NCBI RefSeq assembly: GCF_013410545.1
Contig: NZ_JACCFV010000001.1
Span: 1,550,001-1,614,000 of the forward strand
Reading direction: 5' to 3'
From: Pseudoclavibacter chungangensis
GTDB lineage: Bacteria; Actinomycetota; Actinomycetes; Actinomycetales; Microbacteriaceae
Length of the DNA stretch: 64,000 nucleotides
This document shows positions 1 to 9,742 of the stretch, piece by piece. Each line of letters starts with the position of its first letter. Within the stretch, counting starts at the first letter, position 1. Below the pieces are notes generated by a model. That model did not search any database, was not told the origin of the DNA, and saw only the letters and a program-made list of their open reading frames with translations. Made by a program: the position numbers and the translations under genes.

Positions 1-1067
1 TCGGCGAGCCCCTCCGGGAGCGCCCGTGCCTCGAGGCGGTCGAGCAGTGCCTTGCGCTCGGGGTTGGCCTCGGCCCACGCGTCGAACCCACGCTGCCATT
101 CGGCGTGCGCCTCGGCGGCGCGGGCACCGAGCGAGCGCGTGTACTCGAGCACCTCGGGGGCGACCTGGAAGGTGGCCTCCGGGTCGGCGCCCAGGAGCTC
201 CTTGACGGCGCGCAGTTCGTCGGCGCCGAGCGCCGAGCCGTGGATGTCGCCCGTGTTCTGCTTCGTCGGGCTCGGCCAGCCGATGATGGTCTTGAGGATG
301 ATGAGGGTCGGGCGCGAACGCTCCGCCTTGCCCTCCTCGATCGCCGCGGCGAGCGCGGGGACGTCCTCGTGGTACTCGCCACCGCCGAGCCAGTCGACCT
401 CGAGCACCTGCCAGCCGTAGGCCCGGTACCGCTCGGCGACGTCCTCCGTGAACGCGACGTCGGTGTCGTCCTCGATCGAGATGCGGTTCGAGTCGTAGAT
501 CGCGATGAGCGAACCGAGCTCCTGGTGCCCGGCGAGCGAGGACGCCTCGCTCGTCACGCCCTCCTGCAGGTCGCCGTCGCCGGCGATGACGTACGTGTAG
601 TGGTCGAAGGGGCTCTCGCCCGCGGGCGCCTCGGGGTCGAACAGACCGCGCTCGTAGCGCTGCGCGTACGCGAAGCCGACGGCCGACGCGAGGCCCTGAC
701 CGAGCGGGCCGGTCGTCATCTCGACGTGGTCCGTGTGGCCGTACTCGGGGTGCCCGGGCGTCTTCGAGCCCCACTGGCGGAGCTGCTCGAGGTCCTCGAG
801 CTCGAGGCCGAAGCCGCCGAGGAACAGCTGCGTGTACTGCGTGAGCGACGAGTGGCCCGCCGACAGGATGAACCGGTCGCGACCGATCCAGTGCGGGTCC
901 GAGGGATCGACGCGCAAGACGTGCTGATACAGGAGCGTCGCGACGGGCGCCAGGCTCATCGCCGTGCCCGGGTGGCCGCCCTTCGCCTTCTCGACGGCAT
1001 CCGCCGCCAACAGGCGCGCCGTGTCCGCGGCCCGTGCATCCGACTCCGACCAGTGAATTCCAGTCAC
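1..1067 (-). CDS. tkt: Transketolase, N-terminal part (runs off the window)
   Basis: Thiamine-diphosphate enzyme of the non-oxidative pentose phosphate pathway that moves two-carbon ketol units between sugar phosphates in the cytoplasm. About 355 of roughly 700 residues are present; the gene continues beyond position 1. Reading leftward, the protein shows HWSESDARAADTAR, then KGGHPGTAMSLAP, then the ThDP signature GDGDLQEG followed by SNRISIEDD, all typical of transketolase. The start is taken as GTG at 1067 because GAAGGA lies six bases upstream and the family N-terminus follows at once. The upstream region is shared with ctaB and contains the 61-bp periodic repeats. Family assignment is secure. 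Confidence 0.95.
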   Translation of the reverse strand, partial: MTGIHWSESDARAADTARLLAADAVEKAKGGHPGTAMSLAPVATLLYQHVLRVDPSDPHWIGRDRFILSAGHSSLTQYTQLFLGGFGLELEDLEQLRQWGSKTPGHPEYGHTDHVEMTTGPLGQGLASAVGFAYAQRYERGLFDPEAPAGESPFDHYTYVIAGDGDLQEGVTSEASSLAGHQELGSLIAIYDSNRISIEDDTDVAFTEDVAERYRAYGWQVLEVDWLGGGEYHEDVPALAAAIEEGKAERSRPTLIILKTIIGWPSPTKQNTGDIHGSALGADELRAVKELLGADPEATFQVAPEVLEYTRSLGARAAEAHAEWQRGFDAWAEANPERKALLDRLEARALPEGLA

Positions 1068-1118
1068 GCTGCATCCTTCGAGGTTCGACCGACATGGATC
1101 GAGGCCAAGCGTAGTGCC

Positions 1119-1269
1119 AGTCCCTCCACGCGCACGCAGTGGATGCGCGCGTGGGACTTCACCGACGAAACGCTTGAGTAGTCCCTCCACGCGCACGCAG
1201 TGGATGCGAAAGGGCCCGGCAGGAATGTCCTGCCGGGCCCAGTCCCTCCACGCGCACGCAGTGGATGCA
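1119..1269. CRISPR. Small orphan CRISPR-like array: three repeats, two spacers
   Basis: Three identical 28-bp direct repeats start at 1119, 1180 and 1241, a period of exactly 61 bp. Each begins AGTCCCTCCACG and ends CAGTGGATGC; the first two also share the next base (G), while the last has A there. The two spacers (1148-1179 and 1209-1240, 32 bp if the repeat is 29 bp) are unrelated. A 29+32 period and a repeat with a central CTCCAC/GTGGA dyad ending in GGATG are the layout of type I-E arrays. No cas gene lies in the window. The second spacer is itself a 13-bp hairpin, which is unusual. A non-CRISPR repeat cassette in the tkt/ctaB promoter region remains possible. Confidence 0.5.
1212..1240. 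repeat. Perfect 13-bp hairpin filling the second spacer
   Basis: GGGCCCGGCAGGA (1212-1224), a 3-base loop, then the exact reverse complement (1228-1240). It occupies almost the whole second spacer of the repeat array. It resembles an intrinsic terminator stem, but no T-run follows on either strand. Confidence 0.75.
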
Positions 1270-1274
1270 CCCTC

Positions 1275-1347
1275 GGGTCCTCCGGTGACGAGGCGCACGA
1301 CGACCGTGTGCACTGTGCCGAACACGACACGGCTCACCGGAGGACCC
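1275..1347. repeat. Long inverted repeat upstream of ctaB
   Basis: A perfect 14-bp arm GGGTCCTCCGGTGA at 1275-1288 is matched by its reverse complement at 1334-1347 across a 45-base gap. It lies between the repeat array and the probable ctaB promoter (TAGGAT at 1416-1421). Function unknown; it could be a cruciform, a regulator site or the scar of a small mobile element. Confidence 0.7.
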
Positions 1348-1459
1348 ACTCGAGCGCAGCGACGACGTCGAGCCGATCGACGGGCGGGCGAGCCCGATGC
1401 GCGGAGCGGATGGAGTAGGATCGGGGGAGCCTACGAGTACAGGACGGGACGGTTTTCGG

Positions 1460-2398
1460 TTGTCGGTAGATGAAGTGCTCGGGACTCACCGCGCCGTCGA
1501 ACGTCCGCGTGCAGCACGCCGTCTTCGCGCGTACATCGCGCTCACGAAGCCACGCATCATCGAGCTGCTGCTCGTCACGACGGCGCCCACCATGATCCTC
1601 GCCCAGCGCGGCATCCCCGACCTGTGGCTGCTGGCCGGCGTCGTCTTCGGCGGAGCACTCGCGGCCGGCAGCGCGAACGCGTTCAACTGCTACATCGACC
1701 GCGACATCGACCGCCTCATGAAGCGCACGGAGAACCGTCCGCTCGTGACGGGCGAGCTCTCGGACCGCGAGGCGCTCGTGTTCGCCTACGTCCTCGGCGT
1801 CATCGCGACCGCGGTGCTCTGGCTCGTCGCCAATCCGCTCACGGCGGCACTCGCCGTCGGCGCGATCCTGCTCTACGTCGTGCTCTACACGCTCATCCTG
1901 AAGCGCCGGACGGAGCAGAACATCGTCTGGGGCGGCGTCGCCGGCTGCATGCCCGTGCTCATCGGCTGGGCCGGCGTGACGAACTCGCTCTCGTGGGAGC
2001 CGTTCATCCTCTTCATGGTCATCTTCCTGTGGACGCCCGCGCACTACTGGCCGCTCTCGGTCAAGTACCGCGAGGACTACGACGCCGCCGGCGTGCCGAT
2101 GCTCTCGGTGACCGAGGGCGAGACGAGCGTGAGCCTCCAGACGGTGCTCTACGCGTGGGCGACGGTCATGTGCTCGCTGCTGCTCGTCCCCGTCGCGCCG
2201 ATGGGCTGGGTGTACACGACCGTGGCCGTGCTCGCGGGCGGCTGGTTCGTGTGGGAGTCGCACGTGCTCTACGCACGCACGATCTCCGGCCGCGACCCCA
2301 AGCCGATGCGCGTCTTCCACCTCTCGATCACGTACCTCACGCTGCTGTTCCTCGCCGTCGGCATCGACCCGCTCGTTCCGCTCCCGATCATCGGCTGA
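1460..2398 (+). CDS. ctaB: Protoheme IX farnesyltransferase (heme O synthase)
   Basis: Integral membrane UbiA-family prenyltransferase that adds a farnesyl group to protoheme IX to give heme O, the first step to the heme A of aa3-type cytochrome oxidase. The sequence shows the family opening [15 protein letters not shown], the Asp-rich motif [19 protein letters not shown], the second acidic motif [13 protein letters not shown], and about nine hydrophobic segments. The start is uncertain: ATG at 1397 is possible, but TAGGAT at 1416-1421 looks like a -10 box, so TTG at 1460 (312 residues, GGACGG upstream) is preferred; GTG at 1475 is a further option. Heme A synthase lies downstream on the other strand. 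Confidence 0.93.
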   Translation: MSVDEVLGTHRAVERPRAARRLRAYIALTKPRIIELLLVTTAPTMILAQRGIPDLWLLAGVVFGGALAAGSANAFNCYIDRDIDRLMKRTENRPLVTGELSDREALVFAYVLGVIATAVLWLVANPLTAALAVGAILLYVVLYTLILKRRTEQNIVWGGVAGCMPVLIGWAGVTNSLSWEPFILFMVIFLWTPAHYWPLSVKYREDYDAAGVPMLSVTEGETSVSLQTVLYAWATVMCSLLLVPVAPMGWVYTTVAVLAGGWFVWESHVLYARTISGRDPKPMRVFHLSITYLTLLFLAVGIDPLVPLPIIG

Positions 2399-2803
2399 GC
2401 ACCGCGCGCCGAGCGGCTGCACTGCGGGACCTCACTCGCGCCTGCGGTACGGGCCCGCCGTGCCGGACCGGACTGCACCGCACCGTCGTCGGCGCCCACG
2501 TCGACACACGGACACGGTGGGTGCCGCGGTCCCGACCGACGGTCGGCACGGTGCGGACATCCGACGATGATCGCCGGTGTCGGCCCGTCCGCCCGAACGG
2601 TCCCTCGACATCTCGAGGCGCATCGGCGCCGGGGGACCCCGGGCCCACGCGGGGCCACGCCGTCCACGCTCGAACGTCGGCCGCGTCGAACGCGAGCGGC
2701 TCGCGGACGACCATTCCACCGACCGTCGAACGGTCACGGGCGAACCGTTCGTGACCGCCGGGAGCGGTCGTCACGCTGCGCGAGGTGCGCCGCCGCGGAG
2801 CTC
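2399..2803. other. Gene-free gap between convergent ctaB and ctaA
   Basis: About 400 bp of very GC-rich sequence between two convergent stops. I see no convincing gene, no strong hairpin terminator and no RNA gene. Open frames crossing it are arginine/proline-rich and have no recognisable motif. Confidence 0.6.
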
Positions 2804-3832
2804 CTACCCCTCGACCCGCTCGGGGTCCGACACCTCGGCCTGTCGCAGCGACGCCGTGCGCCGAACGAGGACGAGCGCGACCGTCACGGTCGCGATCGAC
2901 ACCATGCTGAGCGTCATGTGCACCGACACGAGCACGATCGGCAGACCAGTGCGGGACTGCCAGATGCCGACGACCGCCTGGAGGACGACGAGCGCGAGGA
3001 ACCCGATCGCCGCTCGCCGCGCACTCGGCATGGCGCGCACCCCCGTCACGATCACGAGCAGGATCGCGAGGCCGAGCAGCACGTATGCCGGGATCGAGTG
3101 CGCGTGCTGCATGAACTGCGGGTCGAGGCCGTTCCGCTCGGCGGCGGCATCACCCGCGTGGGGCCCCGAACCCGTCGTGAGTGAACCGACGTAGACCGTG
3201 ACCCACGTCATGGCGACCGTCGCGACGGCGATCGCGAACGCGAGCCGGTCACCGCGCGTGCCGGGCAGGAGACGGACCGGCGGGACGGGCTCGGCGCGGT
3301 ACACGCGCACGAGCAACAGTGCGGCGATCGACACGATGAGCGCCGAGATGAGGAAGTGGACGCCGACCGCGTTCGGGTGGAGCTGGAGGAGCACGGTGAG
3401 ACCGCCGACGATCGCCTGCAGGATCGTCAGGAGACCGACCGCGAGGGCGGGGCGAGCGAGGCGCATCGAGGGCGCGGTGCGCAGGACCGCGAGGAAGGTG
3501 AGCAGCGCGACGATGCAGACGACGCCCGTGAGTGTCCGATTGCCCCACTCGATGATGCCGTGGATCCCCATCTCGGGCGTCGGCACGAACGAGTCGGCCG
3601 TGCACATCGGCCACGTCGGGCAACCGAGCCCCGAGCCCGTGAGGCGCACGAGCCCGCCCGTCGTCACGATGCCCGATTGGGCGACGACCGAGATCCACGC
3701 CATGACCCGCGCGTAGCGTCCGACCGTCGTCGGCATGAGCAGCGCCCGGATCGCGCGGAGGCGGTCCCGGAACGTGCCGCCCCCCGAACCGGTTCGGGAC
3801 GGTGTCTTGGACGGTGCCGTTGCGAGGTTCAC
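2804..3832 (-). CDS. ctaA: Heme A synthase (COX15/CtaA family)
   Basis: Membrane oxygenase that converts heme O to heme A for cytochrome c oxidase. The 342-residue protein has eight predicted membrane segments. The family N-terminal block [19 protein letters not shown] includes the CxxxxxC cysteine pair. Conserved heme-ligand histidines appear in [30 protein letters not shown] and HMTLSM. It is transcribed divergently from the suf operon, with about 240 bp between the starts. The ATG at 3832 gives a 40-residue N-terminal tail before the first membrane helix, so a later start cannot be excluded. Confidence 0.93.
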   Translation of the reverse strand: MNLATAPSKTPSRTGSGGGTFRDRLRAIRALLMPTTVGRYARVMAWISVVAQSGIVTTGGLVRLTGSGLGCPTWPMCTADSFVPTPEMGIHGIIEWGNRTLTGVVCIVALLTFLAVLRTAPSMRLARPALAVGLLTILQAIVGGLTVLLQLHPNAVGVHFLISALIVSIAALLLVRVYRAEPVPPVRLLPGTRGDRLAFAIAVATVAMTWVTVYVGSLTTGSGPHAGDAAAERNGLDPQFMQHAHSIPAYVLLGLAILLVIVTGVRAMPSARRAAIGFLALVVLQAVVGIWQSRTGLPIVLVSVHMTLSMVSIATVTVALVLVRRTASLRQAEVSDPERVEG

Positions 3833-4070
3833 GATCGCCTTTCGTCGGTGCCCGGCTCGCCCCGGCGCGATTCACCGGGGCGGGGGATGTGGCGTAAGCT
3901 GGAGACGTCTCCCGCTGCCCTGTGTGGGTCCGCCGATCGGGCGGTGCGCGGGAACACGAGGCCCCCATCCGTCGTTCAAGTCTACGAGACGGATCGACGC
4001 CGACGATCGCGAGAGCACGAACAGGCTCGTCGCTTCGCTGGGTGCCGAGTCGAACAGAAATGAGGTTGAC

Positions 4071-5489
4071 ATGTCAGATGTCCTGATCGATCGACCCGAG
4101 CTCGAAGGCCTCGGCCGCTACGAGTTCGGCTGGAGCGATTCCGACACCGCGGGCGCATCGGCGCGCAGAGGTATCGACGAGGCCGTGGTCACCGACATCT
4201 CCCAGCTGAAGTCCGAGCCCGAATGGATGCTCAAGACGCGGCTCAAGGGCTACAAGATGTTCGACCGCAAGCCGATGCCCTCGTGGGGTGCCGACCTGTC
4301 GGGAATCGACTTCGACAACATCAAGTACTTCGTGCGCTCCACCGAGCAGCAGGCGCAGACGTGGGACGACCTGCCGGACGACATCAAGGCGACGTACGAG
4401 AAGCTCGGCATCCCGGAGGCGGAGCGCCAGCGCCTCGTCGCGGGCGTCGCCGCGCAGTACGAGTCCGAGGTGGTCTACCACCAGATCAACGAGGAGCTCG
4501 AGCGCCAGGGTGTCATCTTCATGGACACCGACACGGCGCTCAAGGAGCACCCGGAGTTCTTCGAGGAGTACTTCGGCACGGTCATCCCCGCCGGTGACAA
4601 CAAGTTCGCGGCGCTCAACACCGCCGTGTGGTCGGGCGGCTCGTTCGTGTACGTGCCGAAGGGTGTGCACGTCGAGATCCCGCTGCAGGCCTACTTCCGC
4701 ATCAACACCGAGAACATGGGCCAGTTCGAGCGGACGCTCATCATCGCCGACGAGGACAGCTACGTCCACTACATCGAGGGCTGCACGGCCCCGATCTACA
4801 AGTCGGACTCGCTGCACTCGGCGGTCGTCGAGATCATCGTGAAGAAGAACGCGCGCGTTCGCTACACGACGATCCAGAACTGGTCGAACAACGTGTACAA
4901 CCTCGTCACGAAGCGGGCGATCGCCGAGGCCGGCGCCACCATGGAGTGGGTCGACGGCAACATCGGCTCGAAGGTGACGATGAAGTACCCGTCGATCTAC
5001 CTCATGGGCGAGCACGCGAAGGGCGAGACCATGTCGGTCGCGTTCGCGGGCCCCGGCCAGCACCAGGACGCCGGCGCGAAGATGATCCACTCGGCGCCCT
5101 ACACCCAGTCCGCGATCACCTCGAAGTCGATCGCCCGCGGCGGCGGCCGTGCGGGGTACCGCGGTGAGGTCCGGGTCGACGCGAACGCGCACCACTCGTC
5201 GAACAGCGTCGTGTGCGACGCGCTCCTCGTCGACACGATCTCGCGGTCCGACACGTACCCGGCGATCGACATCCGCGTCGACGACGTGCAGCTCGGCCAC
5301 GAGGCGACCGTCACGAAGGTCTCGGAGGAGCAGCTGTTCTACCTCATGAGCCGCGGTCTGCCCGAGACCGAGGCGATGGCGATGATCGTGCGCGGCTTCA
5401 TCGAGCCGATCGCGCGCGAGCTGCCGATGGAGTACGCCCTGGAACTCAACAAGCTCATCGAGATGAGCATGGAAGGATCGGTCGGTTAG
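4071..5489 (+). CDS. sufB: Fe-S cluster scaffold protein SufB
   Basis: Core scaffold subunit of the SufBCD complex, on which Fe-S clusters are assembled in the cytoplasm before transfer to apoproteins. The 472-residue product is full length and carries the SufB blocks [14 protein letters not shown] near the N-terminus, a central EGCTAP, and C-terminal [17 protein letters not shown], which is shared with SufD. ATG at 4071 follows GAGG by a few bases; upstream in-frame codons belong to the promoter region (TAAGCT at about 3894-3899). It is the first gene of sufB-sufD-Rieske-sufC-sufT. No SufR regulator and no cysteine desulfurase (SufS/SufU) gene is present in the window. Confidence 0.97.
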   Translation: MSDVLIDRPELEGLGRYEFGWSDSDTAGASARRGIDEAVVTDISQLKSEPEWMLKTRLKGYKMFDRKPMPSWGADLSGIDFDNIKYFVRSTEQQAQTWDDLPDDIKATYEKLGIPEAERQRLVAGVAAQYESEVVYHQINEELERQGVIFMDTDTALKEHPEFFEEYFGTVIPAGDNKFAALNTAVWSGGSFVYVPKGVHVEIPLQAYFRINTENMGQFERTLIIADEDSYVHYIEGCTAPIYKSDSLHSAVVEIIVKKNARVRYTTIQNWSNNVYNLVTKRAIAEAGATMEWVDGNIGSKVTMKYPSIYLMGEHAKGETMSVAFAGPGQHQDAGAKMIHSAPYTQSAITSKSIARGGGRAGYRGEVRVDANAHHSSNSVVCDALLVDTISRSDTYPAIDIRVDDVQLGHEATVTKVSEEQLFYLMSRGLPETEAMAMIVRGFIEPIARELPMEYALELNKLIEMSMEGSVG

Positions 5490-5490
5490 A

Positions 5491-6696
5491 TTGACCACGC
5501 CCGCACCCACGGACCAGCAGGCACCCGCTCGCATCCAGCCGACCTCGGACCAGGCCGGGTTCGTGCCCGTCCAGGCACGCTCCGAGCGGTTCCGCTCGAC
5601 CGATCCCGACGCCTTCGCACCCGTCACCGGTCGCGAGGTCGAGTGGCGGTACACGCCGGTCTCGAAGTTCACCGACCTCATCGACGGCGAGCTCGACGGC
5701 AGCCGCATCGACCCGTCGGCCCCCGGCGTCGACGGGGTCTCGATCTCCTGGGTCGAGCGGAGCGACGCGCGCTTCGGCTCGACGGGGGAGCCCGAGGACA
5801 AGGCGGCCGCTCGCGCGTTCTCGACCGCGTCCGGCGCGACGCTCATCGAGGTGAGCGGCGAGGACGAGAAGGTCGCCGTCGTCGACCGCACGGGCTTCGG
5901 GGCGACGCCGCGCGCCGCCCACACGATCATCGACGTGGCCCCGGGGACGCGCGCGCTCCTCATCCTCCGTCACACCGGCGCAGCCCGCCTGTCGGAGAAC
6001 GTCGAACTCCTCGTCGGCGACGGCGCGAACGTGACCGTCGTCACGCTGCAGGAGTGGGACGACGACGCGGTCCACCTCGCGAACCACATCGCGAACGTCG
6101 GCCGCGACGCGTACCTCAAGCACATCGTCGTCTCCTTCGGCGGCGCGATCGTGCGCCTCAACCCGACCGCGCACCTCCGGGGCCGCGGTGCGGACGGCGA
6201 ACTGTTCGGGCTCTACTTCGCGGACGCGGGGCAGCACCTCGAGCAGCAGGTCTTCATCGACCACGTCGCCCCCAACACCCGCAGCCGCGTCAACTACAAG
6301 GGCGCGCTGCAGGGCACGGGTGCACACGGCGTGTGGATCGGCGACGTCCTCATCCAGCAGACCGCCGACGGCACCGACAGCTACGAGCAGAACCGCAACC
6401 TCATCCTCTCGGACGGCGCACGCGCCGACTCGGTGCCCAATCTCGAGATCGAGACCGGCAACATCGAGGGGGCCGGGCACGCCTCGGCGACGGGGCGGTT
6501 CGACGACGAGCAACTGTTCTACCTCATGGCCCGCGGCATCTCCGAGGCCACGGCACGGCGCATGGTCGTCTTCGGCTTCCTCAACGAGATCGTCCGCGAG
6601 ATCGGTCACGAGGAGCTCGAGGACCGTCTGCGCGACGTGCTCGAGGAAGAACTCAACCGCTCCACCAACGAGCTCCTGCTCGGGAGCCGTGGATGA
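5491..6696 (+). CDS. sufD: Fe-S cluster assembly protein SufD
   Basis: Paralog and partner of SufB in the SufBC2D complex, needed for iron acquisition and cluster assembly. The 401-residue protein ends with the SufB/SufD block DEQLFYLMARGISEATARR. It starts at TTG 5491, one base after the sufB stop, which suggests translational coupling; the first residues TTPAPTDQQAP form a low-complexity tail before the conserved region. The stop overlaps the ATG of the Rieske ferredoxin gene (ATGA at 6693-6696). Confidence 0.96.
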   Translation: MTTPAPTDQQAPARIQPTSDQAGFVPVQARSERFRSTDPDAFAPVTGREVEWRYTPVSKFTDLIDGELDGSRIDPSAPGVDGVSISWVERSDARFGSTGEPEDKAAARAFSTASGATLIEVSGEDEKVAVVDRTGFGATPRAAHTIIDVAPGTRALLILRHTGAARLSENVELLVGDGANVTVVTLQEWDDDAVHLANHIANVGRDAYLKHIVVSFGGAIVRLNPTAHLRGRGADGELFGLYFADAGQHLEQQVFIDHVAPNTRSRVNYKGALQGTGAHGVWIGDVLIQQTADGTDSYEQNRNLILSDGARADSVPNLEIETGNIEGAGHASATGRFDDEQLFYLMARGISEATARRMVVFGFLNEIVREIGHEELEDRLRDVLEEELNRSTNELLLGSRG

Positions 6697-7025
6697 CCTT
6701 CGTCCGTGTGTGTCCCGCCGAGGACGTGCAGGTCGACACCCCGCATCGCGTCGAGATCGACGGACGGCCCATCGCCGTCGTGCGGGACTCGGCCGGGCAG
6801 GTCTTCGCGATCGGTGACACGTGCACCCACGGCGACATCTCGCTGAGCGAGGGCTTCGTCGAGGACGACACACTGGAATGCTGGGCCCACGGTTCGAAGT
6901 TCTCGCTCCGCACGGGCTGGCCCCTCACCCTGCCGGCGTACGAGCCGGTTCCCGTCTACGGCATCAAGGTCGAGGACGGCGACATCTACATCGACCCCAC
7001 TCCGACGTTCGAGGAGAAGAACTAG
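6693..7025 (+). CDS. Rieske-type 2Fe-2S ferredoxin in the suf operon
   Basis: Small electron-transfer protein of the non-heme-iron-oxygenase ferredoxin family. The 110-residue sequence has the Rieske ligand set Cys44-x-His46 (CTHGD) and Cys63-x2-His66 (CWAHGSKF), which would bind one 2Fe-2S cluster. It overlaps sufD by four bases and lies three bases before sufC, so it is co-expressed with the cluster-assembly machinery. Its exact job there is not established; supplying electrons for assembly or acting as a cluster acceptor are both inference. Confidence 0.93.
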   Translation: MTFVRVCPAEDVQVDTPHRVEIDGRPIAVVRDSAGQVFAIGDTCTHGDISLSEGFVEDDTLECWAHGSKFSLRTGWPLTLPAYEPVPVYGIKVEDGDIYIDPTPTFEEKN

Positions 7026-7028
7026 AAC

Positions 7029-7796
<768 letters not shown>

Positions 7797-7805
7797 GCTG
7801 CCCCC

Positions 7806-8138
7806 ATGGCGCTCACCTCACTCGACCCGACTCGCTACGACGAGCTCGAAGAGGCACTCAAGGACGTCGTCGACCCCGAGCTGGGGGTCAACATCGTCGA
7901 CCTCGGCCTGATCTACGACCTCAACTGGGAGGACGAGCTCGACGCACTCGTCATCTCGATGACGCTCACCTCGGCCGGCTGTCCCCTCACGGACGTCATC
8001 GAGGAGGAGACGGCGAGGGCCCTCGAGGGACACGTCGACCAGTTCCAGATCAACTGGGTCTGGATGCCGCCGTGGGGCCCCGAGAAGATCACCGACGACG
8101 GTCGGGAGATGATGCGGGCCCTCGGGTTCAACATCTGA
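7806..8138 (+). CDS. sufT: SufT-like metal-sulfur cluster assembly factor (MIP18/DUF59)
   Basis: Small DUF59/MIP18-family protein that helps Fe-S cluster maturation or delivery. The 110-residue product shows VVDPELGVNIVDLGLIYD near the N-terminus, the cysteine-containing block TLTSAGCPLTDVI, and the C-terminal VWMPPWGPEKIT, all typical of SufT. It is the last gene of the suf operon and is followed by a strong terminator. The partner desulfurase must be encoded elsewhere. Confidence 0.93.
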   Translation: MALTSLDPTRYDELEEALKDVVDPELGVNIVDLGLIYDLNWEDELDALVISMTLTSAGCPLTDVIEEETARALEGHVDQFQINWVWMPPWGPEKITDDGREMMRALGFNI

Positions 8139-8147
8139 CGCCGACGT

Positions 8148-8183
8148 GACGGGCCCGGCCGCGGGGAAGCGGCCGGGCCCGTC
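8148..8183 (+). terminator. Terminator hairpin after the suf operon
   Basis: A perfect 15-bp stem (8148-8162 with 8169-8183) around GGGGAA, ten bases after the sufT stop. No long T-run follows, as is common in high-GC actinobacteria. Confidence 0.8.
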
Positions 8184-8372
8184 GTCGTCCGCGGACGCGC
8201 CCGGTACGGGCGTCGCCGCCCGCTCGTGTGACCGTCCTGTTTCGCACTCGCTGCCCGCGTAAACCCTGCGTTACGGTCACGCCGTTCCCCCTCGTCCCGA
8301 GCTCCCCACGCCCCTATGTTCGGGCAAGCCCGCTCGCGCACGTGACGCGGGAATCGCGAGCGGGGAGCCCAC

Positions 8373-9671
8373 ATGAAACTCCTGAAGAACCCGGCGGTCC
8401 AGATCGGCACCGCCGCCGTCCTCGGTATCGTCGTCGGCCTGATCGTGGGGGAGTGGGCCGGCAACCTGAAGTTCGTCGGCGATCTGTTCATCCGACTCAT
8501 CCAGATGGCCATCGTGCCGCTCGTCATGAGCTCGGTCATCGTCGCGACGGGCGCGATGAGTGGCACGGGGATGGGCCGCATGGCGGGCCGCACGTTCGCG
8601 TGGATGATCGGCTTCTCGATCGTCGCGGCGCTCCTCGCGTGGGTGATCAGCGTCGTCGTCCGGCCCGGTGCCGGCATCGACTTCTCCGGCGCGACGGATC
8701 CCGCACTCGAGGAGTCGGTCGCGGAGCCGACGGGCTGGCAGGACACGATCCTCGGATTCGTCACGACGAACATCTTCGATGCGATGTCGACCGCGACGAT
8801 GGTGCCGATCATCGTCTTCTCGCTGCTGTTCGGCGGCGCACTCCACGCGTACATCGCGAAGACCGGCAATCGGCTCGTGCTCGACTTCTGCGAGCAGCTC
8901 CAACAGATCGTGCTCACGATGATCCGCTTCATCATGGTCGTCGCGCCCGTCGGCGTGTTCTGTCTGCTCGCGAACCTCGCCGGCACGGTCGGATTCTCCG
9001 TCGTGACGAGCGCCCTGAAGTACCTCGGCGCGACGCTCCTCGGTGTCGTCGTCCTCTTCGCCCTGTTCGTGCTCGTGGTGTGGCTCCGGACGGGCCTCAA
9101 CCCGGCCAAGCTGCCGGCGAAGCTCTGGGACCAGACGATGATCGCGATCACGACGACGAGTTCGGCGGTCACGTTCCCGACCGTGCTACGAACGGCGATC
9201 GAGCGCATCGGCGTCGGCCGCCCCGTCGCGAACTTCACACTGTCGATCGGCCTCACGATGGGCTCGTACGGGGCCGTGCTGAACTACATGATCGTCGTCA
9301 TGTTCCTCGCGCAGTCCGGCGACATCGTCCTCGACCCCCGGAGCATCGTGCTCGGGATGGCGCTCGCGATCCTGCTGAACATGGGCACGATCACGGTGCC
9401 CGGCGGCTTCCCCGTCGTCGCGATGTTCCTCGCGACCTCGCTCGGTCTGCCGTTCGAGGCCGTCGGGCTCCTCATCGCGGTCGACTGGTTCGCCGGCATC
9501 TTCCGCACGTTCCTCAACGTGAACGGTGACACGTTCGTGGCGATGCTCGTCGCGACGGGCTGCGGTGACCTCGACCGCGAGGTCTACGACGGCACGAAGC
9601 GGGTCACGGTCGACACGAGCGAGGTCGAGGCCCTCGCGGAACGGATCGAGCGCGCGGACGCCACCGAGTGA
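8373..9671 (+). CDS. Dicarboxylate/amino acid:cation symporter (DAACS family)
   Basis: Membrane transporter of the GltP/DctA family, probably importing a dicarboxylate or acidic amino acid with Na+ or H+. The 432-residue protein has about eight membrane segments, a Ser/Thr-rich re-entrant loop TTTSSAVTFPT, a second loop TVPGGFPVV, and the C-terminal FRTFLNVNGD with the substrate-binding Arg, Asn and Asp positions. The usual NMDGT cation motif in helix 7 is not recognisable (LNYMIVVMF stands there), so cation coupling may differ. GGGGAG lies upstream of the ATG. Substrate unknown. Confidence 0.9.
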   Translation: MKLLKNPAVQIGTAAVLGIVVGLIVGEWAGNLKFVGDLFIRLIQMAIVPLVMSSVIVATGAMSGTGMGRMAGRTFAWMIGFSIVAALLAWVISVVVRPGAGIDFSGATDPALEESVAEPTGWQDTILGFVTTNIFDAMSTATMVPIIVFSLLFGGALHAYIAKTGNRLVLDFCEQLQQIVLTMIRFIMVVAPVGVFCLLANLAGTVGFSVVTSALKYLGATLLGVVVLFALFVLVVWLRTGLNPAKLPAKLWDQTMIAITTTSSAVTFPTVLRTAIERIGVGRPVANFTLSIGLTMGSYGAVLNYMIVVMFLAQSGDIVLDPRSIVLGMALAILLNMGTITVPGGFPVVAMFLATSLGLPFEAVGLLIAVDWFAGIFRTFLNVNGDTFVAMLVATGCGDLDREVYDGTKRVTVDTSEVEALAERIERADATE

Positions 9672-9742
9672 CGCGTCCAGATTCGCCGTCACACGGTGAC
9701 GCGCGGCCGACGAGCCGGCGCGCACCGCGGCAGAATCGGTGC

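Noticed and set aside
105..1181. Long plus-strand frame opposite transketolase
   Set aside because: Arginine/alanine/valine-rich antisense shadow with no motif; the minus strand is clearly transketolase.
3735..4070. N-terminal extension of SufB upstream of ATG 4071
   Set aside because: It would overlap the divergent ctaA gene and promoter and lacks SufB similarity; ATG 4071 with GAGG is better.
4074..5963. 629-codon minus-strand frame opposite sufB/sufD
   Set aside because: Antisense shadow; sufB and sufD are certain.
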